Positions 11,836 through 23,500 of a stretch of 64,000 nt of DNA are shown here, piece after piece (the stretch's first letter is position 1; every line of letters starts with the position of its first letter). The notes below the pieces were generated by a model. That model saw nothing but the letters and a program-made list of their open reading frames with translations. It did not search any database and was not told the DNA's origin. Position numbers and translations under genes: made by a program. Source of the stretch: Sarocladium kiliense (Eukaryota > Ascomycota > Sordariomycetes > Hypocreales > Sarocladiaceae); the NCBI GenBank assembly GCA_030734395.1, contig JAUZTG010000029.1, positions 806,001-870,000 of the forward strand. The letters are read 5' to 3'.

Positions 11836-12897
11836 CTTGTCTGACTGGACTTGGCGGTTCGAAAGTGGTTTATAATCTCGAATCGAGTCTCGTCTGACGT
11901 AATCGGGTTATCTCGAGCCGATCGATCTGCTGGTAGAGTCGGTAGTGGTGGTAGTGGTGGTGGCGGAGGAAAGCAGGTGGTGGCAGGATTGCAGAAAAAA
12001 GGAAGAGGGGATTTCGAAGTTTCCGAGGGGCAGCCTCGTCTGACAGCCCACAGCGAGGCGGCGGTGGAGTCTAGACCCTGAAACGGGCAGGGCGGACGAT
12101 GTTGAAGCGGGCCACTTCTGGTGTCAGCATCGCATAGCATTGTTTGTTGCTCTTTCATATTATGAGTGCAATCCTTGGCCCTTGTCGTCTCTAATTCATA
12201 TCTCTGACGATACCATGGTTCTTTTTGGAAAGTATGAATAACGAGGTGAAATCTCGGGATGGTTTTTGGAGAACCATCTTTGGCTGCGCTTACACGGTGT
12301 GGCCTGCGGGCAAAAGTGGAATCGAGCAAATCGCGCCGTGCGACAATCACTGTAGATCATGTCCAGACACGTCCCACTAGGCCACGGTATCGTGGATGAC
12401 CAGCGCTTGGCAAACAGGAGCCTTCCCCCGACCAACGGCTTATAGTATGATCTTTCGGCGGTGTATCTAATGCAACATCCCACCCAATCTACAAGCATCC
12501 TTTTGTGTATTGCAAGATGGCTCCCGATTGGAGCAGTACACAGCTCACCTCCCCTAGTCCATGTCCTAGACGACGCCTCACCCACCTAGCTAGGTAGCGC
12601 TGACCTTGCTCCTGTAGAGTTGCCGGATCGTTACCCACTAACACGCAATCGCAGCCAAGCTGAAAGCCATTGCCGTCAGTTCGGCCCTTCCAGACTCTTA
12701 TGTCTTGAAGGAGGCGGCGTGACCATGTCGGGTATCCTGGGGCTGGCGTTCGTCATATGCTCCTCGACCGCCGCTTACGGCCCTCCGTCACTCAGCCTGG
12801 CTGAGACTTATAACACAAAACCTTGGACCCCCACCCTTCTCACCGTGAACTGTTGTCCATAGGTTTCCTAATCTGCTGCTGGGAAAAGATCGTGAAT
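11836..12897. other. Intergenic with short GGT-rich microsatellite
   Basis: About 1.06 kb between divergent genes. A GGTAGTGGTGGTAGTGGTGG-type trinucleotide run lies at about 11938-11968, in the probable 5' UTR or promoter of the minus-strand zinc-protein gene. A minus-strand open frame 12196-12585 and plus-strand 12620-12862 have no recognisable domain and were not called. Confidence 0.5.
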
Positions 12898-14404
12898 ATG
12901 GGTTCTGTTGACAAGTTTGCCGAACTGAAGACTGCTCTGCAAGCGGGCAAGGTCCTCGTCCCGGGAGACGATGGCTTCGATGAGAGCTTGAGACGATGGA
13001 GCGCTACTTGCACCAAGGCTGCGGTAAGCATTGCCCTCCTTCGCTCCATACATGGCCTAATGACTCTTCACATAGGCCGCAGTTGCCATGCCCGCGAGTG
13101 CCGAAGAGGCCAGTGCCGTCATCAAGTTCGCTGTCGCCAATAACATTCCTTTCAACGTCAAAGGCGGCGGTCACAACACAGCTCAGACTTCGTGCGCCCC
13201 CTCCCCTGAAGGCATGGTCCTTGATCTGGGACTCTTGAGAAGTGTGGAAGTCGATGCTGAGAATCGCACCGTGACTTTTGGAGGCGGGTGTCTGTGGCGC
13301 GATGTTGACGATGCACTTGCACCTCATAAGCTCGCCACACCAGGAGGGACCGTCTCCCACACCGGTGTTGGAGGGCTGATCCTCCACGGAGGGTTCGGTA
13401 ATCTGACTGGCCTTCACGGGCTGACCATCGACTGCCTGATCTCTTGCGAGGTCGTACTCGCAGACGGCAGGATCGTCACGGCCTCTGAGAAGGAGAATGC
13501 GGACCTCTTTTGGGCTCTTCGTGGTGCTGGAAGCAGCTTCGGCGTCGTTACCAGCTTCACCAGCAAAGCCTTTCCTCAAGGTGACGTCTACTTAGGCGTC
13601 ATGGCTTTCACGCCGGACAAGATCCCTGCCCTCGTCGACTTCATGAACCACTGGCACAACACCACCGACGGTAGCACGGCAATTATGTATTTCATCACCC
13701 ATGCTCCTGTACCGCCGGGCACAGAAGCCCCCCCAGGTGGCCCTCCTCGAGTTGTGAGCGCGATGTTTGGTCACTTTGGTGCCAATGCTGAGAAGGCTGG
13801 ACCAGCGTACTTTGAGGATTTGACCAAGATCGAATCCATCTTCCAGGACATCGGAATGAAACCTTACCCCGCTGCTAATAAGGTCAACGATGAGGAAGCC
13901 TTCCGTCCGGACGAACGGTATCAATTCGGTGGTTCCAATTTCACTTTGCCAACATCTGTCGAAAGAATCCAGACTCTTGCTGAGAATTGGTGGAGTCAGA
14001 CCTCGTTTGAGAAGGGTCTTAACGGCAGTCTTCTCGTACTCGAGGGTATAGCCAGCCATGCGATACGCAAGGTTCCTGTCAATGCCATGGCCTTCAACAG
14101 CCGAGGTGCATACTACAACATGGGCATTGTATGGCATTGGAAGGATCCCTCACAAGACTCAGAGGTGCGTCTGATGAATCGTCAGATGCAAGATGAGACG
14201 AGAAAGCTGGGCTACAACGACTCAGAGAACAAGGATGGCGTGGGAAGATATCTCAACTATGTTGCTGAGGGCATGGATGCAGAAGATGCCTTTGGTGGCC
14301 ACGCGCAGAAACTGGGTGAACTGAAGGCGAAGTACGACCCGACGAATGTTTTTGATAAGCTGTGGAGGTTGATGGCGAAGACGGAAGAGCAATACGCTCT
14401 GTGA
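12898..14404 (+). CDS. FAD-binding oxidoreductase, berberine-bridge/6-hydroxynicotine-oxidase type
   Basis: Two exons, 12898-13023 and 13076-14404, give 484 residues. The PCMH-type FAD domain carries the KGGGHNTAQT motif, in which H75 is the likely 8-alpha-histidyl FAD attachment residue. It is followed by the typical VTFGGGCLWRDVDDAL, GGLILHGGFGNLTGLHGLTID and DLFWALRGAGSSFGVVTSFT signatures. The C-terminal BBE segment contains RYLNYVAEGMD and the final KYDPTNVFDKLWR, close to the usual YDPxNxF. The Cys used by bicovalent BBE enzymes in GxxCD is not in its usual place, suggesting mono-covalent FAD. I see no clear signal peptide at the chosen ATG (MGSVDKF), so it may be cytosolic. The substrate is unknown; such enzymes oxidise sugars, alkaloid-like or polyketide-derived alcohols. 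Confidence 0.9.
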
Positions 14405-14962
14405 TGGTTGCAATTCTCCCCATCGTGAGCTCTACCGGGCAGCGCGTTACGGTCACCAGGTGATGAAGGCACCTAAATTGATAGCTTATGAGAAATGAAG
14501 CATCGAAAACTCATTTTCTTCTCTGTCCTCAATGATTCGAAACCGCATGGCAAGTGATCACTTTGTTACCGACGCTGCCCAGTATCATGCGTGCCAACAC
14601 CTGCAAAGAGAAACCGCCAATTGACCCATAATATGTGGCGGATGGTCATTATAGTCTACAGACGACTCTGAATACTAGTGGAAGCAAGAAGACCCCTTTC
14701 CTTCATTGAGAGCGCTGCTGTGCCATGGTCCACCCGATGTGAACATCACGTATGTCTGTCATGTGTGGCGCCTGCGAATTGTGGAAGCGTGCACTGAACG
14801 TCCATCCTTCCACCATAACCCTCACGCCCCTCGGAACTTGACTCGCATCACATGCGGCAATCTTTACTCAATTGCTCGCTGATATTCGTGACACACTCTG
14901 GGAAGCCACACCATTCTTATCCTTTCTTTCGACGCGCGCACTTCTGCATCGTGCCCGCTGCT
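14405..14962. other. Intergenic
   Basis: 558 bp between two plus-strand genes. It holds the 3' flank of the FAD enzyme and the promoter of the downstream gene. No repeat or gene was recognised. Confidence 0.5.
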
Positions 14963-15939
14963 ATGGCTCCCCAGTCGAAAGTCGCGTCCCCAGACACCAT
15001 CACCCTTGATGCGTTCAACACCGCTTTGGCGCACTACCCGTCCATCATCGCCAGTATTGACGCGTCAAAGCCCAGTCAGTAACCCTAAAGAGCGACTATA
15101 GGACCGTAATATTGTCTGACAAACACAGATCCTGCCAAACAGACACTGCAAGAACTGGATGCTTTCCGGTACGAAAAGGCGCCTGCCCTCTTCGGCGGGG
15201 ACAAGCCGACACGAGAAATGCACATCGACGACGTCAAGCTTCTAGTTGAATGGAAACTGTATGTCCCGTCTAAACATGCGACCGTGGTAGCTGTATGAAT
15301 GACTGATTGCGTGCCTGCAGGCGTCATGGCAAGTTCCGCCCGACGCTCATGAAGCTAGTCTCCGGGAACGAGCCGTCTGTCGTCAAAGACATCATTCGCA
15401 CAGCTGTCCAGGCCTACAAAAAGAACAAGAGCAATTCACAGGCAGCATTAGACATCCTTGTTAAGCTCAAAGGGATTGGTCCTGCGACCGCCTCACTTCT
15501 GCTCACAGTCCATGATCCTGAGTGGGTAATCTTCTTCTCCGATGAGGCATTCTACTGGCTGTGCGGAGGAGGAGAGAAGGTTCCCCTCAAATACAATGCG
15601 AAGGAGTATGTGATGTTGAGGGAAGCTGCGGGGAAACTGCAGAAGAGGTTGGATGTGTCTGCGACGGACGTCGAAAAGGTTGCATATGTGCTGTTCAAGG
15701 CTCCTGACACAGCATCCAGCGCGTTGCCGCCACCAAAAAAGCAGCAGCCAATCGGCAAAGTGTCATCTTCTTCGAAGGAGCAGGAGGTGAAGAAGAAGAA
15801 GGACCAACCAAAGTCTACAGCCGGCGGAGACGGTGCCGCAGGCGCGCCTCCAGCATCAACGAAACGCAAGTCAGAAGTTCTGCCTCCGGTGGATGTTGAG
15901 AGCAGTGGCGTGAGAAGGTCGAAGCGGACCAGGGGTTAG
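14963..15939 (+). CDS. Conserved fungal protein with a helix-hairpin-helix motif
   Basis: Three exons, 14963-15074, 15129-15258 and 15321-15939, give 286 residues. The middle of the protein has LVKLKGIGPATASLLLTVHD, a helix-hairpin-helix hairpin (GIGPATA) of the kind that contacts DNA backbone in HhH-GPD glycosylases and related proteins. It is followed by FFSDEAFYWLCGGG, a conserved aromatic stretch. No glycosylase catalytic Asp or Fe-S cluster cysteines are apparent, so this is not a standard HhH-GPD enzyme. The C-terminal 80 residues are Lys/Ser/Pro-rich with nuclear-localisation-like runs (KKKKDQPK, RRSKRTRG). I infer a nuclear nucleic-acid-associated protein; the exact function is unknown to me. 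The first exon donor is GTCAGT, less usual but phase-consistent. Confidence 0.8.
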
Positions 15940-17103
15940 GTCACTGCATGTGACGTGGAGTGCCGTACTCGATGCTGCGTCTCCAAAATGAGCTTCAAGT
16001 CCGAGCTGTTTGTCTGGCTCGAGCACTATCAATCAATTCGGCCATTCTGTCCTCTGCCCATGGTTCTGATTCCTTGCGGCAATTGCAATCATTATACATG
16101 GCCTAGAATACACGGCTTGTGATCAATCGCTGTAGAAGCAGGGAAGACGAGATTACGCGATGCGACCATCAATTACGCAGCTTCCTAAGATAGCTGACCG
16201 GTCAAGCTGCATGGAAGCTTTTTCATCATGTTCAAATACGATTCCTACGGCTCGGCGGGCCCCTTGACGACAAGCTTTATCTCCAACTCATCTCCGACGG
16301 TTAAGCCGTATACCCGTAGAGCGGAAAGGTGCCGAATCTCCTTTGCTTCTCCGCGGTCCGTTACAAACTGCCTATTCGATAGGATATTTGGAGTCGACGA
16401 AACGTCATTTCGGTGAGCCGGAACGCTTCCCATTGGATTCCGTCCACACAAGGCCGGACTTGCCCAGCACTGAACAAAAAAAGCGAAGAGATTAATACCG
16501 TGTTCGGAGAATTTGGAGAAGCTGAAGATCACAGCCGAGGAGTTACTCCAATTTCCCACGTGGTATAAGCTTTTTTGACTTTCGTATCCTGCTGCCACCC
16601 TTGCTGCGAAGTGTTTCCCCCCCCCGGCGACGCGGCTCGACGGGCCGGGGATCGAGCACGTCCGCAACGACCCGCGATACCGGGTCTTTATGATGATATG
16701 CCGGTGTGCGGCGCGATGATCGGGCCGGCAAAGAGGTTACGTCGCTTTGTCACGAACAAAAGAACAAGATCGTGTCTTCCTTTCATAGGACGCGTCAGGT
16801 TGGCTTGGCTGAAGGGACCGGGGGACAGCTTAGATGCGACTTGCATTCGATGAGAATGCGCGTCTTTTGTCAATCATGTGGATGTTGGAGATCCAAGGGA
16901 CTCCGCACAGGGTTGCAGGGGAGCATCCGACTCGCCTCGCGAAGGATACCGAGGTAGATCGTTTGGCCTTTTGATCCTATGACAGAACATGGGTTTAGCA
17001 GATCTTGCCGAGTCTTAAGAGCCCGATCGGTCGAGCGATTCCACGGCTGTTCCCAGCTACTCTGAGACAGAGATCCTTGAGAACTCTCTGGGGCTGTGAC
17101 ATT
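15940..17103. other. Intergenic 1.16 kb
   Basis: No gene supported. A minus-strand open frame at 16245-16667 and overlapping plus-strand frames have no domain. A C-tract lies at about 16617-16625. The last 300 bp form the promoter and leader of the DUF1479 gene; open reading frame sequence extends upstream of its ATG but contains no earlier in-frame ATG. Confidence 0.45.
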
Positions 17104-18570
17104 ATGGCACCTTTGAGCACCTCAGAGTCTCCTTTGCCTTTGCCAGCTCGCTTTGCCCATATCAAGAGTGATCTTATCCGGGGCAAACACGCCGAAGTCC
17201 AAGCCTCATGGTCCCGACTTCTCGCCGCCCTTCGAGATGAAGTTGCCGAAATCGCGGCGACGGGCTCGTCCGTTATCCCTTCGATCGATTATGACGACAT
17301 GGGCGACCCAACTTTGATGCACAACTTCACAGCGCAGGTTCGACGGCGCGGTGCTGCGATTGTCCGAGCTGTTGTCAACCCCGAAGAAGCTTCTCAGTGG
17401 AGGGTTGACGCAAAAACGTACCTGGCAGATACTACTTCTTCGGCCGGTTCGCCTACCTCACGCGATCACCACCTTCATGGCGTCTACTGGTCACCTGCAC
17501 AGATTAAAGGACGCGTACATCCCTCTGTGCTCTCGACTCAACGCCAACTTATGAATTCGTTGTGGCATGACAATTCCAAGGCACGCGATAACAGCAATGA
17601 TGTCCGCGCCAGGTTCAGCACCCCTTCACCTCCCTCCGACTCAACCCTTCTCAGCACCAACTATCCCGTCAGCTATGCCGATCGACTGCGAATTCGTATT
17701 CCCGGTGACGCAACCTTCTACAACAATGCACATGTGGACGGCGGTAGTGTTGAGCGCTGGGAGCCAGATGGGTATGGCCTGGCAGAAACATATGCTCGAA
17801 TATGGGAAGGCAAATGGGAGGAATACGATCCATGGGATAGCGGCGCGAGGTTGAAGGTGACAAGTGACCTCTATAATGGCACAGGCACGTGCAGCACTTT
17901 TCGCATGTTCCAGGGCTGGCTATCCCTCAGCACGTTGTCGCCCAACGACGGGACCCTCCTGTTGTGCCCAATCATCAAGTTTTCCACGGCCTATTTCCTT
18001 CTACGCCCTTTCTTCTCGCCAATACAAGACAGCCCATCCCACCCAGACTATCTGCTTGCCTCGAATTGGAAGCTCGACGATCCGCCCAACTCACTCATTC
18101 ACGGTGCCCGCCCATCTTACACGCAAGAACTGAACGATATCCTGCATCCTCACCTCAACCTCCCGGCTAGCCTCGTACAACTGCCTAAACTAAACCCGGG
18201 CGACTACGTCGTTTGGCATTGCGATGCCGTATATGCCATTGATCGACACCAGCGTGAGGAGCTCGACGGCGCAACGGTGATGTACATACCCGCGTGTCCG
18301 CTGACGCAGACCAACGCCCTCTATCTCGCTCGGCAGAGGAAAGCGTTTCTGCTTGGGCAGCCGAGTCCGGATTTTGGAGGTGGTAGGGGAGAGAGTACGC
18401 ATCTGAGTCGTCCTGGTGTACAGGAAGTTCACGCTGCAGGAGGTGAGGATGGGCTGAAGGCGATGGGGTTGATGCCGTGGGAAGAGGATGAGGCGGTGAC
18501 GGAGGGAGAGGCCGAGGTGGTGGAAATGGCGAATCGGATACTGTTCCCGGACAGATATGAAATGCCATGA
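17104..18570 (+). CDS. DUF1479-family putative Fe(II)/2OG dioxygenase (YbiU-like)
   Basis: Single exon, 488 residues, starting at the ATG at 17104 (MAPLSTSE). The family signatures are present in order: an Ile-rich start PSIDYDDM, RRRGAAIVRAVVNPEEAS, then the iron site H210-x-D212 in AHVDGGSVERWEPDGY, and a distal His H372 in DYVVWHCDAVYAID. DUF1479 proteins are fungal and bacterial members of the cupin/2OG dioxygenase superfamily; the E. coli member is YbiU. No substrate is established to my knowledge. The length fits the family (about 420-490). The gene is intronless and lies tail to tail with the BAP31-like gene, 393 bp away. The annotation as an oxygenase follows from the conserved HxD...H facial triad. 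Confidence 0.9.
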   Translation: MAPLSTSESPLPLPARFAHIKSDLIRGKHAEVQASWSRLLAALRDEVAEIAATGSSVIPSIDYDDMGDPTLMHNFTAQVRRRGAAIVRAVVNPEEASQWRVDAKTYLADTTSSAGSPTSRDHHLHGVYWSPAQIKGRVHPSVLSTQRQLMNSLWHDNSKARDNSNDVRARFSTPSPPSDSTLLSTNYPVSYADRLRIRIPGDATFYNNAHVDGGSVERWEPDGYGLAETYARIWEGKWEEYDPWDSGARLKVTSDLYNGTGTCSTFRMFQGWLSLSTLSPNDGTLLLCPIIKFSTAYFLLRPFFSPIQDSPSHPDYLLASNWKLDDPPNSLIHGARPSYTQELNDILHPHLNLPASLVQLPKLNPGDYVVWHCDAVYAIDRHQREELDGATVMYIPACPLTQTNALYLARQRKAFLLGQPSPDFGGGRGESTHLSRPGVQEVHAAGGEDGLKAMGLMPWEEDEAVTEGEAEVVEMANRILFPDRYEMP

Positions 18571-18963
18571 GATTGCGGCTTGGAGAAGAGATCATTGATG
18601 GGCTGAGCAAGGGGAAAAAGGCAGTGCAATGACGGACAAATAACGGGTTATGGGGCGCAATCGATTTATCATTCCATATATGACACTTTGCTGGGCGCCT
18701 GCGGACCTACAATGACTTTGTGAACAGAGAAAAGGAAAAGCCATACCATGAGTACCAATTGTCCTGCGCCGTTACCCCAGAAGCCATTGCTCGCACACGC
18801 CTCCATGATCTTCTGCCAGCTGCAGTCTCTTTTCCAGGCTGCTCCTCAATGAACCAGTGCCCTCTCCTTGGGCCATTGCCTTCGTCAGGCTTTTGTTGAC
18901 TGAACGATTTCTGTTCGTGGGCTGCTTCGTTCCGAACCCCACAGAAAGGCCAAACAATCCAGT
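18571..18963. other. Convergent intergenic region
   Basis: 393 bp between two converging genes, made of their 3' UTRs. No strong terminator-like element or gene was recognised. Confidence 0.5.
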
Positions 18964-19809
18964 TTAGATACCCTTTCGGCCCTCGCCATCGAGCTGCGTA
19001 GCCGCATACTTGTCACTCAGCTCATCATAGCTCTTGTGCAGCTGCTCACTCTGCTTCTTCAGGGTCTCGAGGTCCTGCTCCTTCTTGGCAAGCTTATCCT
19101 TGAGGGCGGCAAGCTCACCAGGCTTGCCAGCCACGGCGAGTTTCTCGCTCTCCTTGGTGTTCTTGTTGGTGCCCTCGTAGGTCTTGAGGCGGTCCTCGAG
19201 ACGCATGACCTCCATGATCATGATGTAGGTGCGGTTGAGGATGAGGGAGAGGAAGAGGGTGAAGCCGCAGAGGTACATGTTGCGTTGGGAGTAGAACTTG
19301 CGGGCTTGGACTTCGAGGCGTTCGTGGCCCATGACGGAGGCCCTGTGGGAAGTGTGTTAGCAGTTTGCGCTGCGATGGGGTTACGGGAGAAGGGGGAAAC
19401 GTACGATCCTTTAGTCGCGTTCTCGGTGGCGGCCATGAGTTCGATTTGGACGCGGTAGACTCTGTTCACGCTGTCGATGAAGAGGATGAGGATGAAGACG
19501 AATGTGATTTTCATCCAGTATTGTATCTTCGCCACGACCTTGTTCTCAGAGATGAAGCTATTTTCATTTGGTTAGTGATTGGTGTTCTTGACTGTGCGCT
19601 TCATCAAGTGGTAGCTCTCACGTGAAGATCTTGCGCTTCACATTGAAGGGCATCGGGACGATGAGCAGCATGAAGAGCGCCATCTCCAAGACGAGGAGGA
19701 CGAAGACCTAGTTGGGGCACATTAGTACTGAGACGAACGATTCTATGGCCCTGGGCATAAGCTTCGGGAGCTCGAGAGGTGAACGTACGAGGGTGTAGTA
19801 AAGCGTCAT
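18964..19809 (-). CDS. BAP31-like ER membrane chaperone (yeast Yet family)
   Basis: Four exons, 19789-19809, 19622-19707, 19405-19557 and 18964-19342, give 212 residues. Three membrane segments are visible: LVFVLLVLEMALFMLLIV near the N-terminus, ITFVFILILFIDSV about residues 55-70, and YLCGFTLFLSLILNRTYIMI about residues 105-125. The cytosolic C-terminal half (about 125-205) is a coiled coil with heptads of Leu and many Lys/Glu. This is the layout of BAP31/Yet proteins, which act in ER export and quality control of membrane cargo. The early NVKRKIF motif after the first span is typical. The C-terminus GRKGI lacks a canonical KKxx retrieval signal. Identification is firm from topology and sequence. 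Confidence 0.93.
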
Positions 19810-20539
19810 CGTGACGGCGGGGTAGCTTTTCCGAGCTTGCTGGAGCTGTAGAGAAGTTGTGTTTAAGAGGTGTATGATCTCCAAGAGTCGAAAAGAGAGA
19901 TGAAAGTTGCAAAAGCGAACGAAGGCAGAGAGAGTTCGTGAGAAAGCTTGGGAGGTGGAAAGGGGAATTTGTAGGGGAAGAGGGAAAATGGAAGGGAAGG
20001 GAACGAAAGCACCGACGAAGTCGACACGGGTGTGGTTTGGTGTGACGTGTGACCCTGGCAGGTTGCGCTGCGTCGGGGCTGAAGCTCCACTGGCGAACTT
20101 GGTGCGGGACGGACGCGATCGCAAACGTCATCGTTTGTGGCTGGTGCTATTGGTTAAGGTGGTGCTGGTGAACCGGAAACGTGGCTTGATGTGTGGCGCA
20201 CCAACACTCGATGATAGGCTGATGTAGCTGCTTCTTGCAACGAGAGCTTGGATACAATCATGAGAAAGGATGTTCAATTGGGCTCTCTAGGTGTTCAGAT
20301 AAGCATTGTATTTTATCTTAGGCAGGTTTTGGTGAGCTGAGAAGTGGCAGCAACTGTGAGAGGGATCTAATGGCCACTTTCACATGAAGAACCAGGGTTA
20401 CAGCGGGCCGGATGTCACATCCCGGGTACCTTACTCTGTCACCCTGGAGGACAACTCCGTCAATTAATCGACGGATCTTCTACAGAACACGTATTGCATT
20501 TGTACATAGCGTGAGGGTCTCTCAACCCCTGTTCATCTG
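19810..20539. other. Intergenic, BAP31-like promoter and 3' flank of the TF gene
   Basis: 730 bp. The left part is the promoter of the BAP31-like gene; it has several purine-rich stretches on the plus strand (19900-20000), corresponding to a CT-rich promoter as seen upstream of many housekeeping genes in filamentous fungi. The right part is the 3' flank of the minus-strand transcription factor. Confidence 0.45.
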
Positions 20540-23500
20540 TTACGAAGAGTCATGATAACTGTCATACAGTTTCTCCAGTATCTCCGAAAACCCCATACAC
20601 AGGTTCGCCGGGTCAGCCTCTAATAACGCCATGGTGACCAAGGATGACCGAAAAACTCGCTCCCAGTCTTTTCTCTCCGCATGACTTCTGACTTCAGGAG
20701 ACAGCAATTGTATTGCAGCAGCGAACAGAAGGTGGGAAACAGTCCAGTCGACGGGGAACACTGGAAAGTGGCAAGTCATCCTCTCGTCAGACAGAGCGCT
20801 GAAGAAGAATTGGTGTTGTCTTGCAAGAAGGCTGCAGCAACATATAACTTGCTTCACAGCCTCGTAAGAGGTTTCAATGGTCTCCGAGAGCTGCTTGGAG
20901 AGCATAAAGATACTTGCGTTGTATTGCAAGGTGCCCCATGCCTCGAGGTACTGTGCAGCTCTCGTCCAGGCATGGCTCTCATTTGTGATGCCAGGCATAA
21001 AGTCCATTTGCCAGGACGTTCGCCAGTCTAGCAAGTCTTGGCGGATCGTTGCATATCTTGCATTCAGCTTGCTCGGTTCCCGTTGGTTGGATGCGTCTGA
21101 GATCAAAAGACTTTGTAATTGCATCTTCATGGTCGAGATCTGGTAAAACAACTTGGACAGAGACTCTTCGGTGGTGCCGGTGATCGATTGAGTCAAGTCC
21201 TGTACACAGGTTAGCCAAGAAGTTACAGTGAAAGCTGTCACCAACCTCTCGTAGCTTGTCGCCGGTGATCAAGATAGTTGGTCGACCAAAGCCAGTCGTT
21301 ACTTTGCTATTTCCGTCGTCAGCGTAGCTCATGAGCTATAAAGTGAAGGCGTACCCTTCAATGCAATACAGTGTCCTCGCAAGCATTGCTAGATGAGCCT
21401 CATCCAAGCTATCGAGATTCTCAAACCGGCCGTGCGACATGTCGAAGTACAGCCGGATCGCAAAGCCGATATTTCTCCATATGTCACCTTCCCCCGGGCT
21501 CAGTAGCAGGTACAGAGACATCAGCAGAGCTCTTTGCATCATATGCAAGGTTTGTGAGCCTGAAGAGTGGTCACAGCTAGTATCGATATTGGCGGTAGCT
21601 CTTTTGAAGTAGGCTGCCGCTGTGAGCCCGATCTGAGGTTCGACTCGCTTCGTTAATTGAGCACTGATTGCAAGGATCAGGAAGAAGAGTTCCTGATCGG
21701 GACTCAGGTTCGATTCAATAGGGTCCACATGGCAACAAGGTAGCAATTTCTGCAAAGCATCGTCGCTCATGACAGGGTACCAAACATGGATCGAGTTGTA
21801 ATAGACCGCGAATAGGCGGGAGGTAGTTGAAACATCTGGTGGGCTGATCTGAACAGTAGACAAAGTAGTCAGAGATGCTGATCTGGGAACATACTCACGA
21901 GGAGACAATGAAAGAGGAAGTTGCGATATCGAACTCAGAATCGAGGTGACTGCTGCAAGTGGACTTGAAGTGCCAAGGAACATATAGTCAGAACCTTTGG
22001 CCTGTACAGAAGACCTGGATATCTCGTGCGATTCCGAGCCAATGCTGGTAAATGGTGCCGCTGAGATCAAGACGTTGAGATTCCCATTAGAAGTCGAGTC
22101 CAACGTGGGGACCGGGTTAGATAGATGTGTGGATGCCAGTAATGTCCGTTGGGGCGTCGTTCGCACAACTTGACATGCTACTGTAATCCTTTCGATCATG
22201 TCATGGACTTTCCTAATGGTACGAACCCAAGCCGTCAATGAGTGTGACTATGATCTGTACGGAACGACTGACCTTCGAGGTATCTCTTGAGACGTTATGA
22301 GGTCTAGATAGACGCATTCCCGTTTCGATCGGTAGCAAGCACCACAGCATGGAAGCTCGCGATCACATCGGATATGCTGGTCGCGGCAGAAGCTGCAAGA
22401 GGGTAACGAATCAACCGCGTCTAAGATGTCCCTTGGCAGCTTTGGTGTCTCAATCTCTTCCGCGACATCTGTAGTGCCACTTAGAGAAAGAGCTGGCTCT
22501 TGTCCCAACCATGAAGGTTCGAGAAGGTTGAGCGAGTAGGCCTCCCCAAAGTCGAAGTCCATGAACTCTTGCCACATGTCATCCAGAAAGGGCACGTCAG
22601 AGTTCGCGTTGGGCGAAGGATCTTGCGTGTGGAAAGCATGCTGTATCTCAGTGTTGGCCTGGTAAATGCTGCGGATACGGCGCTGCGATAGGAGCAGTTC
22701 CAGCTCTTTGCGTAGCTTGATGTCTTTGGCTGAGTCGATCGAGTCTGAAGGATGTGAGAACACAACGTCTCGAAGATCCCTAACGTATATACTCGTGATG
22801 GCAATTACTGGCCATCGCTGTGCTCCTATATCCTGCCAACTATTAGCGGATACCGTGGGCTTGGGATCCCAGTCTTGCTCACCAGGACCAGCATGAGGTT
22901 ATCAATTGCCCCCACGAGCTTGTCCTCAAGAGAAGCTTCACGGACGATGTATGAGTAATTTCCAAATATGTAAAACAGGACTATTGCCGCTTGGAAGGCA
23001 TTATCAACCACCGAGAACGTCCGCATCAGCCTCGAAGTCTGAGCAATCTTGTGATAGCCATTGATCAGGTTGATCCCGCTTGTCGTAGCAGCTAGTAAGG
23101 ATTCGCGACTCGGGACCATGTCTCCCGGATATGGTCGATGCAAAAGATTCTGACTGAGATATGCAGCGTTAGCTATCCACTGTGGCACGGCGCCCTCCGG
23201 TGAAACCGATATTTTGAGCGCGTTACTGATGCGCTCCTCTGTGTGCTGAGTCCAGTCTGCATGAGTCGCGAATTGATCTGGGATAGCTCGATCGAAGAAC
23301 TTGATCTCGTATATTTCGGACTGAAGACGACACAATTGGATCTGTGAGAGGAACTGATTCGCATTTTGTCTGGTATCGCCATGTGGCGTGACTTCGGTGT
23401 CAGGCAAGGCTGTCGTGATGTGCTCGTCGCTCACGCATACTGGTGATCCTGTTGAGATTGCAATAGTCCGGTCGACGAGATACACCTACACGCTGACTTA

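Noticed and set aside
17005..17103. Upstream extension of the DUF1479 reading frame
   Set aside because: No ATG in the extension; the frame opens with TTG. The ATG at 17104 gives the expected length.
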